In this document: positions 1 through 6,345 of the stretch, piece after piece
How the letters are laid out: each line of letters starts with the position of its first letter
How positions within the stretch are numbered: position 1 is the first letter of the stretch
Source: Lachnospiraceae bacterium UBA6987
GTDB lineage: Bacteria > Bacillota > Clostridia > Lachnospirales > Lachnospiraceae
Length of the DNA stretch: 12,677 nucleotides
Assembly: GCA_002449955.1 (NCBI GenBank)
Contig: DJYD01000024.1
Location: 38,401-51,077 of the forward strand
Reading direction: 5' to 3'
Program-made: the position numbers and the translations under genes
The notes under the pieces: generated by a model
Database searches by the model: none
Told to the model about the DNA's origin: nothing
What the model saw: the letters and a program-made list of their open reading frames with translations, nothing else

Positions 1-1
1 C

Positions 2-490
2 CAGGAAGAAGCGCTGACGATGTCGGATACGATCGTCGTCATGAACCAGGGCTATATCCAGCAGATGGGAACGCCCGAGAACATCTATAATGAACCGGAA
101 AACGCCTTCGTGGCTACCTTCATCGGCGACAGCAACATCCTCGGCGGCATCATGCTGCGCGATAAGCTTGTCCGGATCCTGGGCGTTGATTTCCCGTGCG
201 TGGATACCGGCTTCGGCACCAACAAGCCGGTGGACGTGGTCATCCGTCCTGAGGACGTGATCCTGCGCGAACCGGGACAGGGACAGATGGACGGCGTGGT
301 CAGCCATCTGATCTTCAAGGGCGTCCACTACGAGATGGAAGTCCAGGCGGGCGGCTTCGAGTGGCTTGTCCAATCGACGTCCATGTTCCCTGTGGGGCAG
401 CCGGTCTCCCTGAGCGTCGATCCCTTCAACATCCAGATCATGAACAAACCGGAATCCGAAGACGAGGAGGCTGTGGTGATCGATGTTTAA
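2..490 (+). CDS. potA: Spermidine/putrescine ABC transporter ATP-binding protein PotA, C-terminal part (5' end outside window)
   Basis: This is the ATPase that powers polyamine import through PotB/PotC on the inner face of the membrane. The reading frame is open from base 2, before the first ATG at 20, so the gene enters from upstream. The first visible residues, QEEALTMSDTI, match the segment just after the ABC switch histidine (HDQEEA). Next come the usual end of the ATPase domain (GTPENIYNEPENAFVATFIGDSNIL) and a C-terminal TOBE-type regulatory domain with VVIRPEDV. Walker A, Walker B and the signature motif lie outside the window. The stop at 488-490 overlaps potB by 8 bases, which suggests translational coupling. 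The assignment to polyamines rests on strong PotA resemblance and the Pot neighbours. Whether spermidine or putrescine is preferred cannot be told. Confidence 0.93.
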   Translation, partial: QEEALTMSDTIVVMNQGYIQQMGTPENIYNEPENAFVATFIGDSNILGGIMLRDKLVRILGVDFPCVDTGFGTNKPVDVVIRPEDVILREPGQGQMDGVVSHLIFKGVHYEMEVQAGGFEWLVQSTSMFPVGQPVSLSVDPFNIQIMNKPESEDEEAVVIDV

Positions 491-1298
491 GAAAAAATGG
501 CTTACTGCCCCCTATCTGGTATTTATCCTGTGCGGGACCGTCATCCCGCTGCTTGCCATCTTTTACTATGGCTTCACGGATCAGGAAGGGCACTTCACGC
601 TGGAAAACGTGACAGCCATTTCAAGCGAAGAGCATGCCAAGGCCCTTGGGCTCGCGCTGTTATTTGCCCTTATCTGCACCGTGATCTGCCTGCTGCTTGC
701 CTATCCCGTCGGCCTCATCCTGAGAAAACATGCCGGCGGCCGTAAAGGCCTTGTCGTTTTCATCCTGATCCTTCCGATGTGGATGAACTTCCTGCTGCGG
801 ACCTTCGCCTGGAAGGCACTGCTGGCAGGCAACGGCGTCATCAATGGGATCCTCGGATCCCTGAATCTTGATCCGATAATGATCATCAATACGCCGGCCG
901 CGGTGGTCCTCGGCATGGTCTACGACTTCCTGCCGTTTATGATCCTGCCGATCTACAACGTGATGGTGAAGATCGACAACAACCTGATCGAGGCGGCTTA
1001 CGACCTCGGAGCGTCAGGAAAGACGGTCTTAACGAAGGTCCTCCTGCCGCTCAGCATGCCCGGCATCATCAGCGGCATCACCATGGTCTTCGTTCCGGCC
1101 GTTACCACCTTCGTGATCTCCCAGATCCTGGGCGGCGGCAAGATCTATTTGATCGGCAACATCATCGAGCAGGAATTCACCTTGAACGGCAACAGACAGC
1201 TGGGTTCCGGCCTGTCGCTCGTCATGATGGTCTTCATCCTGATCAGCATGGCGTTGCTCAACAAATTCGATAAAAACGGGGAGGGCTCCATCATATGA
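483..1298 (+). CDS. potB: Spermidine/putrescine ABC transporter permease PotB
   Basis: This is one of the two membrane permeases of the polyamine importer. The 271-residue protein begins with a transmembrane segment (about residues 9-30) and has further hydrophobic spans near 55-80, 88-110, 137-160, 196-216 and 243-260, the six-helix layout of the family. The cytoplasmic EAA loop that docks onto PotA is visible at about residues 170-195 (EAAYDLGAS, then LLPLSMPGI). The start at 483 is supported by GAGGAGG at 464-470. It overlaps the end of potA by 8 bases, and the stop shares ATGA with the next gene. Length and motifs are normal for PotB. The related sulfate and thiosulfate permeases are a less likely reading given the PotA and PotD neighbours. 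Confidence 0.93.
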   Translation: MFKKKWLTAPYLVFILCGTVIPLLAIFYYGFTDQEGHFTLENVTAISSEEHAKALGLALLFALICTVICLLLAYPVGLILRKHAGGRKGLVVFILILPMWMNFLLRTFAWKALLAGNGVINGILGSLNLDPIMIINTPAAVVLGMVYDFLPFMILPIYNVMVKIDNNLIEAAYDLGASGKTVLTKVLLPLSMPGIISGITMVFVPAVTTFVISQILGGGKIYLIGNIIEQEFTLNGNRQLGSGLSLVMMVFILISMALLNKFDKNGEGSII

Positions 1299-3196
1299 AG
1301 AACTTCTTTAAGCGTTTTTATCTGATCATCATCCTGCTGTTCCTGTACCTGCCCATCCTGACGCTCATCGTGCTCAGCTTCAACGACACGAAGACCATGG
1401 GGGTGTGGAAGGGCTTTACACTCAGATGGTACCAGGACATGTTCAGCAATCCGCAGATCCTGAACGCGTTCTGCAACACCCTGTTCATCGCCCTGCTTGC
1501 GGCAGTCGTTTCGACCGTGGTCGGGACGATCGCCTGCGTCGGCATCATGGCGCTGTCCAAGCGGCAGAAGAACGTTATCCTTCAGTTTACGAACATTCCG
1601 CTCTTAAATGCGGATATCGTGACGGCCATCTCGCTCCTGCTGGCCTTCGGCATGTTCGGGATCTCATTAAGCCTCGGCACGGTGATCTTTGCGCATATCA
1701 CCTTCTGCCTGCCCTACGTGATCCTGAACGTTCTGCCGAAGCTGAGGCAGACCGGCACCATCCATTTCGAGGCCGCGCAGGATCTCGGCGCATCGCCGGT
1801 CTATGCCTTTACGCACATCGTGCTCCCGGATATCATGCCCGGCGTCTTTTCGGGTTTCCTGCTTGCCTTCACGATGAGCCTTGACGACTTCATCATCACC
1901 TACTTTACGCGCGGCGCGGGCATCAATACGATCTCGACCCTGGTCTACAGCCAGGTGAAGGTCGGCATCAGGCCTACGATCTTTGCCCTTTCGACGGTCA
2001 TCTTCGTAATCGTCCTGATCGTGCTGCTCCTGTCCAATTTCCTGCCGGAAAGGGCGGAAAAAGCAAAGCAGAAGGCCGAAAAGGAAGGGCGCGAGCTGAC
2101 CCCTGCCCAGAGGAAAAAGCGCAAAACGGCAAAACGGATCGGTTCCGGCGTCGTTGCGGCTGCCGTCGTCGCCGTGTGCGTGCTCGCGGCACCCTACGTG
2201 GGCGCCATGGCCGGCAAAGGCGAAGTGGTCTATTTCTACAACTACGGCGACTATATCGATCCCGACCTGCTTTCAGCCTTTGAAGCGGAGACCGGCATCT
2301 CCGTCGTCATGGACACCTTCGATACCAACGAGAGCATGTACCCGATCATCGAAGGCGGACAGGTCAGCTACGACCTTGTCGTGGCCGGCGACTATACGGT
2401 GGAAAAGATGATCGCCAATGACCTGATCCAGCCGCTTAATTATGACAATATCCCGAATGCCGTAAACCTTGAGCCTTCGTATATGGAAATGCTTGCGCGC
2501 TCCGACCCCGGCAACCGCTATATGGTCCCTTATGCCTGGGGCACGGTCGGCATCCTGTACAACAAGACGATGATCCCCGAGGGACGCATCACGAGCTGGA
2601 AGGATCTGTGGGATCCGGAGCTGGCCGAGCACGGCATCCTGATGATGGACAGCCTGCGCGATACCTTCATGGTCGCCGAAATGATCCTCGGCTACGACAT
2701 GAACACCAGCGATCCGGAAGAACTGCAGAAGGTCGTCGATCTGCTGATCGAGCAGCAGCCGCTTGTCCAGGCCTATGAGAACGACTCGGCCAGAGATGAT
2801 CTCATTACGGAGAGCGCGGGCATCGGCGTGATCTATTCCGGCGAATATCTCTACTGCCTCGATGAGAACGAGAATCTGGACTTCGTGATCCCCGAAGAAG
2901 GCACGAACGTGTGGTTCGACTGCTTCGTAATCCCGAAGAATGCCAAGAATAAAGAGGGCGCCGAAAAGCTCATCAACTTCCTGCTTGACGCGGAAGCCGG
3001 GCTTGCGACCTTTGATTATTTGACCTATCCGACGCCGAACGCCGCGACGATGGAACTCATCGACGAGGAGACCCGTCAGGATGAAAATATTTTCCCTTCG
3101 CAGGAAACACTGGATACGTTCGACGTATATCATTACCTCGGCAAGGAAGCCGATCAGGTGCTGGCTTCCTACTGGAAACGCTTCAGAGGCAATTAA
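1295..3196 (+). CDS. potCD: Fused polyamine ABC transporter permease PotC and substrate-binding protein PotD
   Basis: A single 633-residue reading frame joins two transporter subunits. Residues 1-250 are a PotC permease with about six membrane spans and an EAA loop at about 159-183 (EAAQDLGAS, then VLPDIMPG). Residues 251-282 form a very basic, Lys/Arg-rich cytoplasmic linker. A seventh hydrophobic span at about 283-305 stands where a free PotD would have its signal peptide, so it probably anchors the binding domain outside the cell. No lipobox is seen. Residues 309-633 are a PotD-type binding protein: YNYGDYI at 315-321, TFDTNE at 341-346, a YAWGTVG motif near 413, and VWFDCFVIPKNA near 539, where W540 and D542 align from memory with ligand residues of E. 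coli PotD. The start at 1295 follows GGGGAGGG and shares ATGA with potB. I see no frameshift or internal restart at the junction. Confidence 0.93.
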   Translation: MKNFFKRFYLIIILLFLYLPILTLIVLSFNDTKTMGVWKGFTLRWYQDMFSNPQILNAFCNTLFIALLAAVVSTVVGTIACVGIMALSKRQKNVILQFTNIPLLNADIVTAISLLLAFGMFGISLSLGTVIFAHITFCLPYVILNVLPKLRQTGTIHFEAAQDLGASPVYAFTHIVLPDIMPGVFSGFLLAFTMSLDDFIITYFTRGAGINTISTLVYSQVKVGIRPTIFALSTVIFVIVLIVLLLSNFLPERAEKAKQKAEKEGRELTPAQRKKRKTAKRIGSGVVAAAVVAVCVLAAPYVGAMAGKGEVVYFYNYGDYIDPDLLSAFEAETGISVVMDTFDTNESMYPIIEGGQVSYDLVVAGDYTVEKMIANDLIQPLNYDNIPNAVNLEPSYMEMLARSDPGNRYMVPYAWGTVGILYNKTMIPEGRITSWKDLWDPELAEHGILMMDSLRDTFMVAEMILGYDMNTSDPEELQKVVDLLIEQQPLVQAYENDSARDDLITESAGIGVIYSGEYLYCLDENENLDFVIPEEGTNVWFDCFVIPKNAKNKEGAEKLINFLLDAEAGLATFDYLTYPTPNAATMELIDEETRQDENIFPSQETLDTFDVYHYLGKEADQVLASYWKRFRGN

Positions 3197-3220
3197 AACT
3201 GTTTGTAAAGACCCGGATCA

Positions 3221-3227
3221 GAGGAGG
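3221..3227 (+). promoter_or_regulatory. Ribosome binding site that sets the ireB start
   Basis: GAGGAGG lies 7 bases before ATG 3235. A TTG at 3229, in the same frame, would leave almost no spacing, so ATG 3235 is the start. The 38-base gap after potCD contains no terminator or convincing promoter. Confidence 0.75.
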
Positions 3228-3234
3228 ATTGATC

Positions 3235-3504
3235 ATGGATAATGAATTGAAAATGACGAAAAGCTTTCAGCCGATTCAGGAACGAACCCTGCCGATCAAT
3301 GAAATGCTGAAAGAAGTCTACAGAGCACTGCAGACCAAGGGTTATGATCCCGTGAGTCAGATCGTAGGCTATATCATGTCCGGTGATCCGACTTACATTA
3401 CAAGCTATATGGATGCCCGCTATCTGATTTCACAGGTGGAACGCGATGAGATCCTGGAAGAGCTTCTGCGTGCCTATATCACGAATGTGATTGAAAAAGA
3501 ATGA
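3235..3504 (+). CDS. ireB: IreB family regulatory phosphoprotein (UPF0297/DUF965)
   Basis: This 89-residue cytosolic protein matches the IreB family over its whole length. The conserved core is ALQTKGYDPVSQIVGYIMSG at residues 31-50, then DPTYITSYMDAR (51-62) and ERDEILEELLRAY (69-81). In Enterococcus faecalis, IreB is a small dimeric protein phosphorylated by the PASTA-domain Ser/Thr kinase IreK and influences resistance to cell-wall antibiotics. That role is family knowledge and not shown here. The variable N-terminus carries T8 and S10, which could be phosphate acceptors, but this is inference. The stop overlaps the ruvX start (ATGA), and the ireB-ruvX-DUF1292 order is the common Bacillota arrangement. 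That cassette often follows alaS, but here it follows a polyamine transporter. Confidence 0.93.
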   Translation: MDNELKMTKSFQPIQERTLPINEMLKEVYRALQTKGYDPVSQIVGYIMSGDPTYITSYMDARYLISQVERDEILEELLRAYITNVIEKE

Positions 3505-3947
3505 AGCGAATACTGGGATTGGACTACGGCTCCAAAACCGTTGGGGCTGCGGCAACGGATGCGCTTGGCATAACGGTGCAGCCGGTGGAGACGATCTTCC
3601 GGAAGGAAGAAAAACGACTGCGCCGGACACTGGCCAGGATCGAAGTGATCTGCAGTGAACTGGAAATCACAGAAATCGTGATCGGCCTGCCGCTGAATAT
3701 GGACGGCACAGAAGGGGAACGTGCAGAAAAAGCCCGGGAATTCGGGGAAAAGGTAGGCCGAAGAACAGGACTTCCTGTGTATTTTGAAGACGAACGACTG
3801 ACAACGCTTGAAGCGGATGAGATCCTGGACCGGACCGGCCATGCAAAAGCAGACCGGAAGACGGTAATTGATCAGCTTGCTGCCGTACTTATCCTGGAAA
3901 GCTGGCTTTCCAGAAAGGAAAAAGAACATGGAAAAGATCAGATTTGA
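3501..3947 (+). CDS. ruvX: Putative pre-16S rRNA nuclease / Holliday junction resolvase RuvX (YqgF)
   Basis: This 148-residue protein has the RNase H-like fold of the YqgF family. Family members have been linked to maturation of the 16S rRNA 5' end and, by structure, to Holliday junction resolution. Visible motifs are GLDYGSKTVG at residues 6-15 with the first acidic metal ligand D8, VIGLPLNMDG at 60-69, DERLTT at 97-102, and VIDQLAAVLIL at 122-132 with the last acidic residue D124. The length is typical (about 140). The start overlaps the ireB stop by four bases (ATGA), and the last 20 bases overlap the following gene, so the cassette is probably translated as a coupled unit. Confidence 0.92.
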   Translation: MKRILGLDYGSKTVGAAATDALGITVQPVETIFRKEEKRLRRTLARIEVICSELEITEIVIGLPLNMDGTEGERAEKAREFGEKVGRRTGLPVYFEDERLTTLEADEILDRTGHAKADRKTVIDQLAAVLILESWLSRKEKEHGKDQI

Positions 3948-4185
3948 AGGCGATCAGGGAGAAATGATCGAATTGTATGTGATCGACACGACGAAGATCA
4001 CGGGAACGGACTATCTGTTAGCTTCAGACGTTGAAGCAGGAGACGGGGAATGCTATATTTTCAAGGATGTTTCCCCTGCGGACAGTCCGGAAGCCGTATA
4101 TGAGCCCGTGACCGATGACAGCGAGCTCGATTATCTGCTCAGTGTATTTGCCGAGCAGCTGGAAGACGTGGATCTTCAATTTTAA
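3928..4185 (+). CDS. DUF1292 domain-containing protein
   Basis: This is an acidic 85-residue protein of unknown function belonging to the DUF1292 (YrzB-like) family. Family features are the early beta-rich segment (about residues 10-35, with YLLASDV), an EAVYEPVTDDSELD stretch, and a C-terminal helix ending in acidic residues. The reading frame is open further upstream inside ruvX, but ATG 3928 is the best start: a purine-rich GAAAGGAAAAAG stretch precedes it, and MEKIRFEGDQGE resembles family N-termini. It overlaps the end of ruvX by 20 bases. In Bacillota this gene commonly completes the ireB-ruvX cassette. I infer co-expression with them, but no biochemical role can be read from the sequence. 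Confidence 0.85.
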   Translation: MEKIRFEGDQGEMIELYVIDTTKITGTDYLLASDVEAGDGECYIFKDVSPADSPEAVYEPVTDDSELDYLLSVFAEQLEDVDLQF

Positions 4186-4224
4186 ATTTTATTAGACGTC
4201 ACATCTTTACTATAAAGGAGGACT

Positions 4225-5874
4225 ATGAACAAACTCCGTATAATCCCGTTAGGCGGACTTGACCAGATCGGGATGAACATCACTGCATTTGAGTACGAAG
4301 ATGATATCATCGTCGTAGACTGCGGTCTCGCTTTTCCGAGTGATGACATGCTGGGAATTGATTTGGTGATTCCCGATGTCACCTATCTCGAGGACAATCT
4401 TGACCGCGTGAGAGGGTTCTTTATTACCCACGGCCACGAGGATCATATCGGTGCTCTTCCTTACATTTTACGCAAGGTCAACGTGCCTGTTTACGGCACG
4501 AAACTGACCATGGCGTTAATTGACGGAAAACTGGAAGAGCAGGGATTGGAGAACACAGCCAAGCGTAAGATTGTTACCTACGGCCAGACTGTGACAACCG
4601 GCGCATTCAAAGTTGAGTTCATCCGCACAAACCACAGCATCGTGGATGCTGCAGCTTTTGCCATCACCTGTCCGGCAGGCACCGTAGTGCATACCGGAGA
4701 CTTCAAGGTGGACTACACCCCTGTTTTTGGCGATCCGATCAATCTGGCCCGATTTGCTGAGCTTGGTCAGCAGGGCGTGCTTGCCATGCTCTGTGATTCA
4801 ACCAATGCGATCCGCGAAGGCTTTACCATGTCGGAACGTACGGTCGGTCACACGATCGACAGTATTTTCTCGGAGAACCAGAACAGCCGCATCATTGTTG
4901 CCACGTTCGCCTCGAACGTCGACCGTGTGCAGCAAATCATCAACGCTGCCGTGCACTACGGAAGAAAGGTTGCCGTAGACGGCCGCAGTATGGTAAGAAT
5001 CTTAAGTACGGCTTCGGAAGTTGGCTATATCAACATTCCGGAAGATACACTGGTTGCCCTGGAGGACATTCAAAGCTATCCGCGTGAAAAAACCGTACTG
5101 ATCACGACAGGCAGCCAGGGAGAAAGCATGGCTTCCCTGTCCCGTATGGCAGCCAGTATTCACCGTAAGGTCACGATCGACCCGACGGACGTCATTATCC
5201 TGAGCTCCACGCCGATCCCCGGCAATGAAAAAGCTGTCTCGAAGGTCATCAACGAACTGACGGCACAAGGGGCCAAGGTGATTTTCCAGGATGTACACGT
5301 ATCCGGCCATGCCTGCCAGGAGGAAATCAAGCTCCTGTATTCCCTCTGCAAGCCGAAATACGCGATCCCGCTCCACGGCGAGTACCGCCACCGTCAGGCG
5401 CAGGCCTCGATTGCAGCTGATCTGGGGATTCCGCGGGAGAATATTTTCCTGCTTGAAGCCGGTGACGTGCTTGAACTGAACGAAGAATCCGCATCCGTTG
5501 TGGATAAAGTCCAGAACGGCCGCATCCTCGTGGACGGTCTCGGTGTCGGCGATGTGGGAAACATCGTTCTGCGGGACAGACAGATGCTTGCACAGCACGG
5601 CATTATCATTCTTGTGTCGGTCTTTCAGCATGGGACGGGCGAACTGTTGGCCGGACCGGATATCATTACGCGCGGATTTGTCTATGTCCGTGAATCGGAA
5701 GAACTGATGGAAGAAGCACAGGAAGTGGCTTACGGCACGATCGTAAGCTGCAGAAGCCGCGGTGTCGGAGACTGGACCAAGATCAAGCAGGAGATGAAGG
5801 ATGATCTGTCTGACTTCCTGTGGAAGCGCATGCGCAGAAGTCCGATGATCATACCGATCATTATGGAGGTATAA
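4225..5874 (+). CDS. rnj: Ribonuclease J
   Basis: This 549-residue beta-CASP metallo-beta-lactamase RNase has the 5'-to-3' exonuclease and endonuclease activities of the family, central to mRNA decay and rRNA processing in Bacillota. Metal-binding motifs are THGHEDH at residues 68-74, NHS at 136-138 and HTGDFK at 156-161. The beta-CASP region includes LCDSTNA, VATFASNVDRVQ, TTGSQGE, SSTPIPGNE and VSGHA, followed by the PLHGEYRH motif. The C-terminal domain ends in PMIIPIIMEV, typical of the family. The length agrees with B. subtilis RNase J1 (555). The start at 4225 is fixed by AAAGGAGG at 4214-4221, only three bases from ATG, which is unusually close. Only one RNase J gene is visible, so J1 or J2 type cannot be assigned. 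Confidence 0.95.
   Translation: MNKLRIIPLGGLDQIGMNITAFEYEDDIIVVDCGLAFPSDDMLGIDLVIPDVTYLEDNLDRVRGFFITHGHEDHIGALPYILRKVNVPVYGTKLTMALIDGKLEEQGLENTAKRKIVTYGQTVTTGAFKVEFIRTNHSIVDAAAFAITCPAGTVVHTGDFKVDYTPVFGDPINLARFAELGQQGVLAMLCDSTNAIREGFTMSERTVGHTIDSIFSENQNSRIIVATFASNVDRVQQIINAAVHYGRKVAVDGRSMVRILSTASEVGYINIPEDTLVALEDIQSYPREKTVLITTGSQGESMASLSRMAASIHRKVTIDPTDVIILSSTPIPGNEKAVSKVINELTAQGAKVIFQDVHVSGHACQEEIKLLYSLCKPKYAIPLHGEYRHRQAQASIAADLGIPRENIFLLEAGDVLELNEESASVVDKVQNGRILVDGLGVGDVGNIVLRDRQMLAQHGIIILVSVFQHGTGELLAGPDIITRGFVYVRESEELMEEAQEVAYGTIVSCRSRGVGDWTKIKQEMKDDLSDFLWKRMRRSPMIIPIIMEV
5865..5870 (+). promoter_or_regulatory. Ribosome binding site that selects a GTG start for the MltG-like gene
   Basis: GGAGGT at the very end of rnj lies 6 bases before GTG 5877. 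An in-frame ATG at 5820 exists but sits deep inside rnj without a comparable site, so GTG 5877, two bases after the rnj stop, is preferred. Confidence 0.75.
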
Positions 5875-5876
5875 AC

Positions 5877-6329
5877 GTGCCGTCTCCCGAAAAGAAACCG
5901 TATGGATCCATGGATGATCTGCGGGACGAAAGGGAAGAAAGAGAAGAGAAAGCGGCTGCACAGGCGATCCTGACACACGGACTGAATGTCCTGTTCAAGA
6001 TCGCCGTTGCGGCTGTTTTCGTGCTGCTTTTATTCTATGGCATAAGATGGGCTTACAGTTTCGGCTACTCGGTCTTTACTACACCGACGATGGAGGCAGC
6101 GCCCGGGAGGGATGTTGAGGTGACGGTCCTGGAAGGCCAGTCCATCCGGTCCGTCGGAGAGGAACTGGTGCAGAACGGGCTGATCGAGAAGAGCAGCATA
6201 TTTGTGGTTCAGGCAAGGATTTACGGCTATGAGATCCTGCCGGGAACGTACACACTGAATACATCGCAGACCATCTATGAGATGCTGCGCATCATGTCAA
6301 CTGCCGCGGAAAGCACCGCGGCAAACTGA
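5877..6329 (+). CDS. Short MltG-like (YceG-like) membrane protein lacking the transglycosylase domain
   Basis: From GTG 5877 the product has 150 residues. Residues 1-30 are charged and cytoplasmic-looking (DDLRDEREEREEKAA), and residues about 39-57 form one transmembrane helix. Residues about 79-140 resemble the small LysM-like subdomain of the endolytic transglycosylase MltG: EVTVLEGQSIRSVGEELVQN, GLIEKSSIFV, and LPGTYTLNTSQTIYEMLRIM. Full MltG is about 340-380 residues long and carries its catalytic glutamate in a later domain that is absent here. The following bases encode a different gene in good order, so this is not a visible frameshift. It may bind glycan or an envelope partner without cutting, but that is inference. 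It is close behind rnj and probably co-transcribed with it. Confidence 0.72.
   Translation: MPSPEKKPYGSMDDLRDEREEREEKAAAQAILTHGLNVLFKIAVAAVFVLLLFYGIRWAYSFGYSVFTTPTMEAAPGRDVEVTVLEGQSIRSVGEELVQNGLIEKSSIFVVQARIYGYEILPGTYTLNTSQTIYEMLRIMSTAAESTAAN
6302..6323 (+). repeat. Perfect 8-bp inverted repeat at the 3' end of the MltG-like gene
   Basis: TGCCGCGG and CCGCGGCA flank the 6-base loop AAAGCA, giving a very GC-rich hairpin that ends six bases before the MltG-like stop codon is complete. No U-run follows, so it is not a standard terminator. It lies just upstream of the ribosome binding site of the peptidase gene (AGGAGAG, 6334-6340). It could protect or separate mRNA segments, or could simply reflect Ala/Ser codons. 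Confidence 0.5.
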
Positions 6330-6345
6330 TTTCAGGAGAGAAACT

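Noticed and set aside
2273..3133. Long antisense reading frame (286 codons) opposite the PotD domain
   Set aside because: It mirrors the strongly biased codons of potCD, shows no recognisable family features, and has no promoter or ribosome binding site that I can see.
4186..4224. Possible promoter with TACTAT or TATAAA just before rnj
   Set aside because: The AT-rich stretch has no acceptable -35 box at the right distance, and a start from it would leave almost no leader before ATG 4225. The TATAAA overlaps the ribosome binding site.
5820..5876. Upstream ATG start for the MltG-like gene
   Set aside because: It would place 19 extra residues inside rnj without a matching ribosome binding site, while GTG 5877 has GGAGGT at ideal distance.
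5002..5976. Long antisense reading frame (324 codons) opposite rnj
   Set aside because: It lies across the conserved RNase J coding sequence and its end, with a composition expected of a shadow frame and no supporting signals.
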